Origin: an uncultured Prevotella sp.
Lineage (GTDB): Bacteria > Bacteroidota > Bacteroidia > Bacteroidales > Bacteroidaceae
Direction: 5' to 3'
Length of the DNA: 64,000 bases
Assembly (NCBI GenBank): GCA_946415755.1
Contig: CAMKTS010000009.1
Location: forward strand, 33,573 to 97,572
Each line of letters begins with the position of its first letter. Position 1 is the first letter of the stretch. The position numbers were made by a program, and so were the translations under genes. The notes under the pieces are model-generated. The model was given only the letters and a program-made list of their open reading frames with translations, was not told the DNA's origin and searched no databases. Of the stretch, positions 41,554 through 50,409 are shown in pieces.

Positions 41554-41997
41554 TTACTCTTCCTTCCGGTCGTCAATATTGTCGCCTTCGGTGGGAGCCA
41601 TCTCCTCTTCAAAGTCGGTGATGCCGGCCTTGACGAGGATGTTGTACCACTGGATAAGCTTCTTGATGTGACTGTTCTGGACGCGCTCCTGATCCCATTC
41701 GGGCAGCACCTTGGAGAAGTAGTCGTGCAACTCCTGCGGTGTGGCCTTCTTGATGTTGATGGCAGAAGCCTTTCCCTTCTCCAGGTCGTGCATGGAGGCG
41801 AGAACCTTCATCAAGGGAACATCTTCGGTTTCGGTGAACATGGCAATGTCTGCCAGCGATGTAATACGGTCGGTGCCGAAGGCCGGAATGCGCTTGTGTG
41901 TCTCGTCAAGTGCCTCGACGATAAGGCTGTTCTTGGCACGTGATACTAACTTGTAAAGTCCTGGTTTGCCTGAGATGGCTAAGATGGTTTGTTTCAT
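41554..41997 (-). CDS. DUF5606-family conserved protein
   Basis: 147 aa beginning MKQTILAISGKPGLYKLVSR, the hallmark of DUF5606, a protein conserved across Bacteroidetes and without known function. An N-terminal SH3-like beta domain is followed by a helical segment with WDQERVQNSHIKKLIQWYN and an acidic C-terminus. It is the last gene of the nusB-yajC-ybbR-coaE unit, separated from coaE by an 8-bp tandem repeat. Confidence 0.85.
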   Translation of the reverse strand: MKQTILAISGKPGLYKLVSRAKNSLIVEALDETHKRIPAFGTDRITSLADIAMFTETEDVPLMKVLASMHDLEKGKASAINIKKATPQELHDYFSKVLPEWDQERVQNSHIKKLIQWYNILVKAGITDFEEEMAPTEGDNIDDRKEE

Positions 41998-42016
41998 ATT
42001 GATTTTTTTTTCGATG

Positions 42017-42040
42017 TTTCGATATTTCGATATTTCGATA
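42017..42040 (+). repeat. 8-bp tandem repeat, three copies
   Basis: TTTCGATA at 42017, 42025 and 42033, flanked by related TTTTCGATG segments on both sides; fills the coaE-DUF5606 spacer. Confidence 0.95.
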
Positions 42041-42057
42041 TTTTTTTCGATGATTCG

Positions 42058-42666
42058 CTATTTCGTTGTGAGCAAATGGCGGATTTGCGCTTCCAGGTCG
42101 GCGATGCCGTCGTTGACAATCTCGTAGTCGGCACGGCGGCACACTTCCTCCTGAGACCATTGGCGCTGCATCCACTTCTGCACGGTTTCACGGGTGATGC
42201 CGTCGCGCTGCATGACACGCCGGATGCGCACCTCGTCGGGGGCTGTCACCACCACGACACGGTCTACCAGCCGGTAGATGCCCGATTCGTAGAGAATGGC
42301 ACTCTCCATCCATTCCATACCGCTCTCCTCGAAGTCGCGGAATACGGCAGGATGCACAATGCGGTCGATAGCCTTGGCATGGTCTTCGCTCTCTAACAGG
42401 AAACGCGTCACTGCCGCCTTATTGAGAATGGGCAGGGGAATGGGATTTTTCGGATTTTCCAGAGATTCCGGAGACTCCGGGCTTTCCGGATAGGTGTATG
42501 TATCCGGGCCAATCAGGGCCGTCAGCTGTTGTCGGATGTCGGGGGAGGTGCGTATCAGCCGTTTGGCTGCCGCATCACAGTCGTAGACTTGTATGCCATG
42601 TGCCGCCAACAGCCGACACACATAGCTCTTGCCAGAGCCGATGCCTCCCGTGATTCCAGTCTTCAT
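42058..42666 (-). CDS. coaE: dephospho-CoA kinase
   Basis: Last step of coenzyme A synthesis. 202 aa from ATG 42666, which overlaps the ybbR stop (ATGA); the frame extends upstream into ybbR, but the chosen Met begins MKTGITGGIGSGKSYV with the P-loop at residues 7-14. The DCDAAAKRL segment and the lid region are present. Between about residues 65 and 90 there is an unusual Pro/Glu/Ser insertion (YPESPESPESLENPKNPIP) where other CoaE proteins have a short loop; the DNA here is a series of imperfect TCCGGAGAC-type 9-bp units. Confidence 0.92.
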   Translation of the reverse strand: MKTGITGGIGSGKSYVCRLLAAHGIQVYDCDAAAKRLIRTSPDIRQQLTALIGPDTYTYPESPESPESLENPKNPIPLPILNKAAVTRFLLESEDHAKAIDRIVHPAVFRDFEESGMEWMESAILYESGIYRLVDRVVVVTAPDEVRIRRVMQRDGITRETVQKWMQRQWSQEEVCRRADYEIVNDGIADLEAQIRHLLTTK

Positions 42667-43640
42667 TCCTCTTCTATGACATAGTCTACCTGCTTGGTGT
42701 CGAGCGTCACCCGACTGGTGCCTTGCGGACTGCTTCGCAGATAGATGTTGCACTTTTCGGCATGATTCTGCTCTATCTCACGGTAGTCGGCCACAACGGT
42801 GAAGTCTTCTGCCCGTAGCGTGCTGACCTGTCTGGCTCCCGAGATGAAGTGTATCTTCACTTTGGCAGGGAATGTGCGAAGCACCTTCCCCTTAGGCAGG
42901 TTGATGCAATGGATGGGTACACCGTCAATGGTTTCCTCTGTGAGGATATCGGTATGGAAACTGATGGAGACGCGCTCCGGTACCACCTTGATGTCGGAGG
43001 GATGGCTCAACCGGCAATGCACATTCAGTGTGTCGCGGAAGTTGACGTGGTTGAGCGGTTCGGTATAGATGGCGCGGATGCTGTCGAGTTTCTCCTTCGA
43101 GGCGTAGACATCAACGCTGTCGGGGTTGTAGACGACATGCGAAATGAAGTACATCTGGTCGGGAATGACGCGCCCCGTCCAGCGCACCGGTACACGCTTG
43201 GATTCGCCGTTGTTGTAGTAGAACGTCAGGCGTTCCGGCTTGATGGATACCACCTTCGATGAGATTTCCAACCGTTGCTCCACCATTCGTCTCAGTTCTG
43301 ACGACGATACGTGGCCGCTGCCGTTGTTGCGGTCGTAACTCTTGAAGGGAATGCCGATGGTGCCTAAGCGGTCGCCGTAGAGATAGGCCAGAAGAACCCA
43401 TCCCTTGTCGTTGATGACGGCATGCACGGTGTCGACTTCCCTTGAGGTGAGAACGACGTTCTTCGGAGCGGCAACCACCCGCACCGGGATGGGCACCTCC
43501 TTCTCGTAGGTCTCGTTGAGGGTCATCATCAGCCAGAAGATGCCGGAGAGCAGCAGGAAGAACAGAAAAACCAGGAACTGCTTGTTCAAGTTACTGAACA
43601 AGAAATTCCTGACGCTGCGATATATATCCTTACTGTTCAA
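42663..43640 (-). CDS. YbbR-domain membrane protein
   Basis: 325 aa with one N-terminal transmembrane helix (about 22-42, FLVFLFFLLLSGIFWLMM) and repeated YbbR domains outside, e.g. around PIPVRVVAAPKNVVLTS and VPVRWTGRVIPDQMYF. In Firmicutes YbbR (CdaR) regulates a diadenylate cyclase; no such gene is visible here, so the role is open. It lies 34 bases after yajC and overlaps coaE by 4 bases in a conserved Bacteroidetes operon. Confidence 0.85.
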   Translation of the reverse strand: MNSKDIYRSVRNFLFSNLNKQFLVFLFFLLLSGIFWLMMTLNETYEKEVPIPVRVVAAPKNVVLTSREVDTVHAVINDKGWVLLAYLYGDRLGTIGIPFKSYDRNNGSGHVSSSELRRMVEQRLEISSKVVSIKPERLTFYYNNGESKRVPVRWTGRVIPDQMYFISHVVYNPDSVDVYASKEKLDSIRAIYTEPLNHVNFRDTLNVHCRLSHPSDIKVVPERVSISFHTDILTEETIDGVPIHCINLPKGKVLRTFPAKVKIHFISGARQVSTLRAEDFTVVADYREIEQNHAEKCNIYLRSSPQGTSRVTLDTKQVDYVIEEE

Positions 43641-43674
43641 TGCTTGGCGTAGACTGCTTTAGAACCATGCTCCT

Positions 43675-43992
43675 TTATTTTTGCATCGGGGTGCTGGCTG
43701 TGTCTTTGAAAACGTAGCCTTTGTCAACCTTGATGACGACACCATCGGCAATCTTCACCTCAATGATGCCGGTGGCCAGGTCTATCTTTTTCACCGTTCC
43801 GTAGATGCCGCCGCCTGTCACTACCTGGGAACCTTCTTCCAGCGAGTTCTGGAATTTCTGGATTTCCTTTTGTCGCTTCTGCTGCGGACGGATCATAAAG
43901 AAGTACATGATGGCAAAGATGGCCACCATCATAATGATAAAACTCATGCTGCCGCCACCCTGGCCTGCAGCCGTTAAAAGAATCTGTGTCAT
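43675..43992 (-). CDS. yajC: preprotein translocase accessory subunit YajC
   Basis: 105 aa, one transmembrane helix (FIIMMVAIFAIMYFFMI) followed directly by RPQQKRQKE, the diagnostic YajC junction, and a small cytoplasmic domain (GSQVVTGGGIYGTVKKID). Part of the SecDF-YajC complex. It lies 32 bases downstream of nusB. Confidence 0.95.
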   Translation of the reverse strand: MTQILLTAAGQGGGSMSFIIMMVAIFAIMYFFMIRPQQKRQKEIQKFQNSLEEGSQVVTGGGIYGTVKKIDLATGIIEVKIADGVVIKVDKGYVFKDTASTPMQK

Positions 43993-44024
43993 TGTTGTTG
44001 ATGCTGTTTTTTATTATTGATTTC

Positions 44025-44963
44025 TTATTTTTTCTCTCCAATTTGCTTGAATACCTTTCCTGTCTTGACCAGATGGCGGGCGATGGTGTCCAGCATGCCG
44101 TTGATGTAACCGCCACTCTGCGGGGTGGAGTAGAGCTTGGCAATCTCTACATATTCGTTGATGCTAACGCTGATGGGAATGCTGGGGAAGGTGACGATTT
44201 CGGCAATGGCAATCTGCATGATGATGATGTCCATGTAGGCCAGTCGCGAGAAGTCCCAGTTGCGTGAAGCCTCGCTCATGTAGCGCTGATATTCGTCGGC
44301 ATTCATAATGGCTGCGCGGAACAGCTTACGGGCATATTCCTTGTCCTCCTCGGAGTCGTATTCAGGAAGCAGCTCCTGACGGGAAGAGTTTTTTTCCTCG
44401 AAGCGCTTGATGGTCTTCAGCACGAAGGTGTCTACCACGTCCTTGTCGTCGTTCCAGTAGAGACTCTGTTCTTCCAGCAGGGCCTCCAAGTCTGAATTGT
44501 TTTGGATGAGCGTGCGATACAGCTTGCGCCACAACTCACGGTCGGCCTCGTAGCTGTCGTCGCTGCTGGCCATATACTCCTTGTATATTTCGCTTTCGGC
44601 AATCTGGGTGTATAGCCTCTTGATGAATTCCGGCTCGTCGCTCCAGGTCTTCTTCTGTGTCTCTGTGAATTCGTTCAGCATGTGGTTGTCTTCCAGCTGC
44701 AGGGCAAAGCGGTTGTATATAAACTTCTGCGAGGGTGCTTTCGTCCCTTCACGTTCTGCACGGCTTTGTGCCACCTCGACATGACGGCGCGCCTCACGGG
44801 TGATGGCCACGATGAGCGCCAGCAGATAATTGTAGAGGTCGTAGGCTTTCGACAGGCTGAAAAGCAATTCCTTTTCAGCCGATTCTATGTTCTTGTTACC
44901 GTTCTGATAGTAAGCATAGGTTAACTGTACTATCTTAATCCTGATGAGTTCTCTGTTGATCAT
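44025..44963 (-). CDS. nusB: transcription antitermination factor NusB, long Bacteroidetes form
   Basis: RNA-binding helical protein that acts with NusE on rRNA operon antitermination. At 312 aa it is more than twice the E. coli length; the C-terminal half (from about 190) holds the recognisable NusB fold, ending with FPSIPISVSINEYVEIAKLYSTP and INGMLDTIARH. The N-terminal half is helical (IRIKIVQLTYAYYQNGNKNI). The long form is usual in Bacteroidetes. First gene of the operon, 42 bases after a TATTTTTG box. Confidence 0.92.
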   Translation of the reverse strand: MINRELIRIKIVQLTYAYYQNGNKNIESAEKELLFSLSKAYDLYNYLLALIVAITREARRHVEVAQSRAEREGTKAPSQKFIYNRFALQLEDNHMLNEFTETQKKTWSDEPEFIKRLYTQIAESEIYKEYMASSDDSYEADRELWRKLYRTLIQNNSDLEALLEEQSLYWNDDKDVVDTFVLKTIKRFEEKNSSRQELLPEYDSEEDKEYARKLFRAAIMNADEYQRYMSEASRNWDFSRLAYMDIIIMQIAIAEIVTFPSIPISVSINEYVEIAKLYSTPQSGGYINGMLDTIARHLVKTGKVFKQIGEKK

Positions 44964-45004
44964 TTCTTTCTTTCTCTCCTTATTGTGATACTCTTATCGT
45001 GGTG

Positions 45005-45012
45005 CAAAAATA
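45005..45012 (-). promoter_or_regulatory. -7 box for the nusB operon
   Basis: TATTTTTG on the minus strand, 42 bases before ATG 44963. Confidence 0.5.
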
Positions 45013-45096
45013 CGAACTTTTCCCCTATCACACAAGAAAATGCACCTTTTTTTTAATTTTTCGTTTCTAATTTCTGTTTTTTTCAATTTTATTTCG

Positions 45097-45104
45097 TACC
45101 TTTG
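45097..45104 (+). promoter_or_regulatory. -7 box for rplY
   Basis: TACCTTTG, 73 bases before ATG 45178. The leader contains AAAACGAACTTAATTTT but no clear hairpin. Confidence 0.65.
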
Positions 45105-45177
45105 CAGCCGCTTTTCGCATCGTGTGATGGTGAATTAAGCAAAAACGAACTTAATTTTAGAGTAACACATTATTATT

Positions 45178-45786
45178 ATGAGAGAAATCAGTGTAAACGG
45201 TCAGAAGCGCACCGACACAGGCAAGAAGGCCTCGAAGCTGCTTCGCAAGGAGGGTCTGGTACCCTGTAATCTGTATGGTGAGAAAAAGGGTGAGAAGGGT
45301 CTGCCCGAGGCAGTAGCTTTCTCAGTGTCTATGGCTGAGATGCGCAAGGTAATCTACTCCCCGCACGTATATATCGTCAATATCACAATCGACGGTACTG
45401 AGCACAAGGCTATTATCAAGGAGCTGCAGTTCCATCCCACGAGTGATGCACTGCTGCATGCCGACTTCTATGAGGTGAATGAGACGAAAGCTATTACCGT
45501 GGGTATTCCCGTCAATATCACTGGTCACGCACAGGGTGTTCGCGATGGTGGTAAGCTGAACCTTTCAATCCGCAAGATTAACGTTACCGCTCCCTACAAG
45601 CAGATTCCCGAGAAGCTTGACATCGACGTCACCAACTTGGGTCTGGGCAAGAGCATCAAGGTTGGCCAGTTGAGCTTCGAGGGCTTGGATATTGCTACTC
45701 CGAAGGAGGTCATCGTCTGCTCTGTGAAGACCACTCGTGCTTCGCGTTCGGCTGCTGCCGCTGCTGAGGGTGAGGCTGCTGAGTAA
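45178..45786 (+). CDS. rplY: 50S ribosomal protein L25/general stress protein Ctc
   Basis: 202 aa; binds 5S rRNA. The N-terminal L25 domain (MREISVNGQKRTDTGKKASK, about 1-95) is followed by the TL5-type C-terminal beta domain (ITVGIPVNITGHAQGVRDGG) and an Ala-rich tail. It heads a plus-strand run with pth 10 bases behind. Confidence 0.95.
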   Translation: MREISVNGQKRTDTGKKASKLLRKEGLVPCNLYGEKKGEKGLPEAVAFSVSMAEMRKVIYSPHVYIVNITIDGTEHKAIIKELQFHPTSDALLHADFYEVNETKAITVGIPVNITGHAQGVRDGGKLNLSIRKINVTAPYKQIPEKLDIDVTNLGLGKSIKVGQLSFEGLDIATPKEVIVCSVKTTRASRSAAAAAEGEAAE

Positions 45787-45796
45787 GCTCTGACGC

Positions 45797-46408
45797 ATGG
45801 ACAAGTTCTTAATTGTGGGGCTGGGAAATCCCGGCGATGAATACGCTGAGACCCGCCATAACACAGGCTATATGGTATTGGACGCTTTTGCAAAGGCGTC
45901 CAATGCTGTTTTTGCCGACAAGCGCTATGGCTTTGTCGCTGAGACCTCCCTCAAGGGTCGCAAGGTGTTGCTGCTGAAGCCCACCACATATATGAACCTC
46001 AGTGGTAATGCCGTGCGCTATTGGCTTAACAAGGAGAATATCGACCAGAGTCGGTTGCTCGTCGTCAGTGACGATGTGGCACTGCCTCTGGGACAGTTCC
46101 GGCTGAAGGCCAACGGCAGCAATGGCGGGCACAACGGTTTAGGTCATATCCAGCAACTCATCGGACAGCAATATGCCCGCCTGCGGATGGGTATCGGCAA
46201 CGACTATCCCGTAGGGGCGCAGATAGACCATGTGCTCGGACGTTTCCCGTCAGAGGAGTTAGAGCTGTTGCAGCCTTGTGTGGAGGTGGCTGTCGACATC
46301 ATCAAGAGTTTTGTGCTGGCTGGCATCGATGTGACGATGAACCAGTATAACAAGCTGGGTAAGGGTGTTAAGCGCCCCACAAATCCCATCAAACCCGTTG
46401 AAGAATGA
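45797..46408 (+). CDS. pth: peptidyl-tRNA hydrolase
   Basis: 203 aa; releases peptide from prematurely dropped peptidyl-tRNA. The signature [18 protein letters not shown] includes catalytic His21 and Asn11; later motifs are [10 protein letters not shown] and [20 protein letters not shown]. It overlaps the next gene by 4 bases. Confidence 0.96.
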   Translation: MDKFLIVGLGNPGDEYAETRHNTGYMVLDAFAKASNAVFADKRYGFVAETSLKGRKVLLLKPTTYMNLSGNAVRYWLNKENIDQSRLLVVSDDVALPLGQFRLKANGSNGGHNGLGHIQQLIGQQYARLRMGIGNDYPVGAQIDHVLGRFPSEELELLQPCVEVAVDIIKSFVLAGIDVTMNQYNKLGKGVKRPTNPIKPVEE

Positions 46409-46836
46409 ACGAAGCGCGTATCGACAAGTGGTTGTGGTCAGCCCGTATCTTCAAGACACGCAGTATTGCTGCCGATGCTATCAAGAACGGCCGTGTCACC
46501 ATTCAAGGTGTCAGCGTTAAGCCGTCACGCATGGTCAAGGTCGGTGAAGTGGTCAGCGTACGCAAGCCGCCGGTAACTTATTCCTTTAAGATACTGAAGA
46601 CCATCGAGCAGAGGGTAGGTGCGAAACTGCTGCCGGAAATCTACGAGAATGTGACAGCCCCCGACCAGTATGAGTTGTTGGAGATGAATCGCATCAGCGG
46701 TTTTGTCAACCGTCAGCGAGGCACAGGCCGTCCGACGAAGAAAGACCGTCGTGCATTGGACGACTTTGTGGGGCCGGCCTTGGAGGGGTATGGTGATTTT
46801 GACTTCGATTTTGATTCTGACGACGATGATATTTGA
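46405..46836 (+). CDS. S4-domain RNA-binding protein (HslR/RqcP type)
   Basis: 143 aa. The N-terminal S4 fold begins [20 protein letters not shown], as in Hsp15/HslR and RqcP, which bind stalled 50S-nascent-chain complexes. The C-terminus is acidic (a run of Asp and Phe: [12 protein letters not shown]). Coupled to pth by an ATGA overlap, which fits a shared role in handling stalled peptidyl-tRNA. Its 3' end overlaps the antiporter gene by 11 bases. Confidence 0.9.
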   Translation: MNEARIDKWLWSARIFKTRSIAADAIKNGRVTIQGVSVKPSRMVKVGEVVSVRKPPVTYSFKILKTIEQRVGAKLLPEIYENVTAPDQYELLEMNRISGFVNRQRGTGRPTKKDRRALDDFVGPALEGYGDFDFDFDSDDDDI

Positions 46837-47749
46837 TGTCCTATTAATTGTAGTCGGTGTGGCACTCGTGTTGTTTGGTGCCGATAAACTGACAGAGGGT
46901 GCCTCGTCGTTGGCACGCAGGATGAATGTACCTGAGATCATCATTGGCTTGACCATCGTGGCAGCGGGAACCTCGGCACCAGAATTGTTTGTCAGTCTGG
47001 TGTCGGCGTTAAAGGAAACACCCGACATGGCGGTAGGTAATGTGGTAGGGTCGAACACCATGAATGCGATGCTCATTGTAGGCTGTGCTGCAATGGTGGC
47101 TCCCATGATGATCAGCCCTTCTACGGTGAAGAAGGATATCCCTTTCTCCGTAGGTGCTTCCGTACTGCTCATCCTGTTGGCATTGGATAGTTTCCTTAGC
47201 AGGATGGATGGCATCATCCTGTTAATAGGCTTTGCCGTCTTCATGACCTACACGCTGATGTTGGCAAAGAAAGGCAGTAACGAGGCTGTAAAAGAGTCGT
47301 CTCCTGTTTGGAAGAATCTCCTTTACCTCGTTTTCGGATTGGCTGGATTGGTAGCAGGCAGCAACTTGTTTGTCGACTCTGCGTCGGATGTTGCCCTGTC
47401 GCTGGGCATCAGTGAAGGTGTTGTGGGACTGACGGTGGTAGCTGGTGGGACGTCGCTGCCGGAGCTGGCCACGAGTGTCGTTGCTGCCCGTAAGGGACAG
47501 TCGGCTATTGCCATCGGCAATGTGATAGGTTCCAACGTATTCAATATCTTGATGATTTTGGGATTGACGGCAACCATCAGTCCTTTGCAAATACAAGGCA
47601 TCACCACCATTGATATGGCAGTGATGCTCCTGTCAGTTGTCCTGATATGGCTGTTCTCCTATACCCGTTATACGGTGGAACGTTGGGAGGGTGCAGTGTT
47701 GGTGGGCGGATACTTGGTCTACCTTGGCTGGCTGATCAGCAGCCTGTAG
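46826..47749 (+). CDS. calcium/sodium antiporter (CaCA family, YrbG-like)
   Basis: 307 aa from ATG 46826; the open frame extends 41 codons upstream inside the S4 gene, but this Met starts the first transmembrane helix ([20 protein letters not shown]). Two alpha-repeats carry the exchange motifs: AAGTSAPELFVS and AGGTSLPELATS, each paired with a GNVxGSN segment. Ten helices are expected. The overlap with the S4 gene suggests translational coupling. Confidence 0.93.
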   Translation: MIFDVLLIVVGVALVLFGADKLTEGASSLARRMNVPEIIIGLTIVAAGTSAPELFVSLVSALKETPDMAVGNVVGSNTMNAMLIVGCAAMVAPMMISPSTVKKDIPFSVGASVLLILLALDSFLSRMDGIILLIGFAVFMTYTLMLAKKGSNEAVKESSPVWKNLLYLVFGLAGLVAGSNLFVDSASDVALSLGISEGVVGLTVVAGGTSLPELATSVVAARKGQSAIAIGNVIGSNVFNILMILGLTATISPLQIQGITTIDMAVMLLSVVLIWLFSYTRYTVERWEGAVLVGGYLVYLGWLISSL

Positions 47750-47752
47750 TAG

Positions 47753-50353
47753 CTACTTCACATTCACCGATATCTTTTGCAAATCCTTGTCGGCACTCGA
47801 CGAACCTACCATCAGTTCGTACTGTCCCGGTACGACGCGCATGGTGTTGGTCTTTACATCCCACCCCTCGAACCGTTCACGGGGGAAGTCTATCTCCACC
47901 ATTTTGCGCTCGCCAGGTTGTAGCGTTACGCGCTCATAGCCACGCAGGGTCTTCAGCGGTCCCTCGGCATCGGCCATGTTACGCATGTACACCTGTACGA
48001 CTTCAGAGCCTTCGCGGTTACCGGTATTCTTGACTTCTACACGTACCTTGTTATTCTTATATTGCGGCTTATCCATGCTGAATGTGGTATAGCTCAGACC
48101 ATAGCCGAAGGGGAACAGCGGCTTGCCCTTGAAGTAGCGGTAGGTGCGGCCCGTCATACGGTACTCGTCGAAAGGAGGCAACTGTGAGTCATCCTTATAG
48201 AATGTCACGCTGAGCTTGCCGCCGGGGTTATAGTCGCCAAACAGCACATCGGCAATGGCATGACCGCCTTGTTCACCGGGATACCAGGCCTGCAGGATGG
48301 CATCGCAGGTCTCCAGCTCGGGAGCCAGTGCCACACACGAGCCGCTGCAGTTTACCAGGATGACTTTCTTGCCAGCCTTGTGCAGGGCAGCCAGGATGTC
48401 GCGCTGTACCTGTGGCAGTTCGATGCTGGTACGGTCGCCATTATCGAAACCGGGTTCCTTGACGCTGGCCTCTTCTTTCTCCAGGGTGGGGGAGATGCCT
48501 CCTACGAAGATGACGGTCTCTGCGCCCTTGGCACGTTCGACAGCCTCCTGCACAGAGGTCTTGCGGTTGCGCTGGATGTCGAAGTTCAGGGTGGCATCAC
48601 CTTCCAGCTGCATATAGTCCACCTGTACGGTATAGTTCTTGCCTTGCTCCACTTTCATCTTGCGGTTACGGTAGCCAAGCGGGTCGGTTCTCCAACGGTT
48701 GTGAACGGTATCGCCATTGATGATGATGCGCAGGCCGTCATCGTTGCTGAATACCATGTTCAGCTCCTCTGTCTGTTCAGCAGTGAACGAACCTTTGTAT
48801 GTGGCAGTGAAATTGGTCAGTTCTACACCGGCAGCGAAGGCGGTATTGCCGCCATTGTCTAACTGGAGGGGGCTGGTATAGCGAGGCGCTGCTACGGGAG
48901 TGCCTTCCATCTTGGTGTTGTTCCAGTATTGTGCTGCCATGCCCGGCTGTCCATCGGCTGTCTTGAATTGTCCGAAGATGCTTTGGTTCTCCTGCATCTG
49001 TGTGATGTCGCAGGCTTTGTAGTAGGGAACCTTTCCCACCTTGGCCTCAATGCCCTCCAGTGCTGTCACGGTGTGTGAGGGCTGTCCGTAATAGATGCCC
49101 CACATCACGAGTGAGTCGGCAGCGTTGGGCCCCATCACCATAAATTTACTATTTGACGATTTACTATTTACGAGTGGCAGGACACCGTTGTTCTTTAGCA
49201 GCACCATTTGCTCGCATCCCATCTGGCGGGCCAGTTCCTTATGCTCTTTCGAGGCCACGACACTCATGGGAATCTGTGTCCAGGAAACTAAAGCGTCATC
49301 GTCGAAGTTGCCCAGCTCGAAGCGTCCCTTCAGCAGTCGGCGCAGACTGACGTTGAGCTGTTCTTCTGTGATGTCACCGCGCTTGATGGCGGCGGGCAGG
49401 TTGTGGTAAACACTGCCGCACTCCACATCCGTACCACTGAGCACCCCCTTGGCAGCAGCGGCCTTTGCATCTTTTGACACCTCATGGCGCCCCTTGCGGT
49501 AGAAGTCGCCAATGGCACCGCAGTCGCTGACCACCAGTCCCTTGAAGCCCCAGTCGTCGTGCAGAATCTGTTGCAGCAGACGGTTGGAACCGCAGCAGGG
49601 ATCACCCTCGAAGCGTTGATAGGCACACATCACCTGCTGTACGTTACCTTGCTGCACCAGTGTCTTGAATGCCGGCAGGTAGGTCTCCCACAGGTCGCGG
49701 GCGGGCAGGTCTTCGATGTTAAAGGTATGACGCGTTTTCTCCGGACCGCTGTGTACGGCGAAGTGCTTGGCACAGGCATGTAGCTTGTAGTATTTGCCGG
49801 GTTTCCCAGAATAGCCTGACATGCCGGAATACCCGGTGCCTTGCAGACCGCTTACCACGGCCAGTCCCATCTGTCCGTTCATAAAGGGATCCTCGCCATA
49901 GCTCTCCTGACCGCGCCCCCAGCGAGGGTCACGGAAGATATTGATGGTGGGAGTCCAGAACGACAGGCACTGGTATTTTCCCACCTCCCCTTTTTTGCGC
50001 AGGGCGGTATTCTTGGCACGCGCCTCGTCGCTCACGGCCGTGTAGATACGGTTGATGAGCGCATTGTCGAACGAGCAGGCCATGCCGATACAGGAGGGAA
50101 ATACGGTGCAGATTCCGTTACGGCCTACGCCATGCAGGGCCTCGCTCCACCAGTCCCATTTCGGAATGCCCAGTCGCGGAATGGCTGGTGAGGAGTTCAT
50201 CATCAGTTGTGCCTTCTCTTCTATGGTCAGTCGACCCAGCAGGTCTTCTGTACGTTCCTCGGCAGAGAGGTCTGGATTCTGGTAGGGCAGCATTTGGGCA
50301 CAAACTGATGTTGTACACATGATGCTGAGGGTTATCAATAATTGCTTGATCAT
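47753..50353 (-). CDS. GH3 beta-xylosidase/arabinofuranosidase-type enzyme with PA14 insert
   Basis: 866-aa secreted glycosidase (signal peptide to CAQ20). Nucleophile Asp277 lies in LVVSDCGAIGDFY; the VSDCGAI form is typical of the xylosidase-like GH3 branch, whereas beta-glucosidases usually read VMSDW. A PA14 domain (about 475-620, from GMAAQYWNNTKMEG) is inserted into the second domain, as in Prevotella Xyl3A-type enzymes, and an FnIII-like domain closes the chain. It is downstream of PL1 on the same strand and may act on xylose or arabinose side chains released with pectin. Substrate is inferred from the clade. Confidence 0.9.
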   Translation of the reverse strand: MIKQLLITLSIMCTTSVCAQMLPYQNPDLSAEERTEDLLGRLTIEEKAQLMMNSSPAIPRLGIPKWDWWSEALHGVGRNGICTVFPSCIGMACSFDNALINRIYTAVSDEARAKNTALRKKGEVGKYQCLSFWTPTINIFRDPRWGRGQESYGEDPFMNGQMGLAVVSGLQGTGYSGMSGYSGKPGKYYKLHACAKHFAVHSGPEKTRHTFNIEDLPARDLWETYLPAFKTLVQQGNVQQVMCAYQRFEGDPCCGSNRLLQQILHDDWGFKGLVVSDCGAIGDFYRKGRHEVSKDAKAAAAKGVLSGTDVECGSVYHNLPAAIKRGDITEEQLNVSLRRLLKGRFELGNFDDDALVSWTQIPMSVVASKEHKELARQMGCEQMVLLKNNGVLPLVNSKSSNSKFMVMGPNAADSLVMWGIYYGQPSHTVTALEGIEAKVGKVPYYKACDITQMQENQSIFGQFKTADGQPGMAAQYWNNTKMEGTPVAAPRYTSPLQLDNGGNTAFAAGVELTNFTATYKGSFTAEQTEELNMVFSNDDGLRIIINGDTVHNRWRTDPLGYRNRKMKVEQGKNYTVQVDYMQLEGDATLNFDIQRNRKTSVQEAVERAKGAETVIFVGGISPTLEKEEASVKEPGFDNGDRTSIELPQVQRDILAALHKAGKKVILVNCSGSCVALAPELETCDAILQAWYPGEQGGHAIADVLFGDYNPGGKLSVTFYKDDSQLPPFDEYRMTGRTYRYFKGKPLFPFGYGLSYTTFSMDKPQYKNNKVRVEVKNTGNREGSEVVQVYMRNMADAEGPLKTLRGYERVTLQPGERKMVEIDFPRERFEGWDVKTNTMRVVPGQYELMVGSSSADKDLQKISVNVK

Positions 50354-50409
50354 CCTGCTTACTATTTCTTATTTAATCATGTATCTTGAGCTTTGCTCGA
50401 GCTCTTCTC

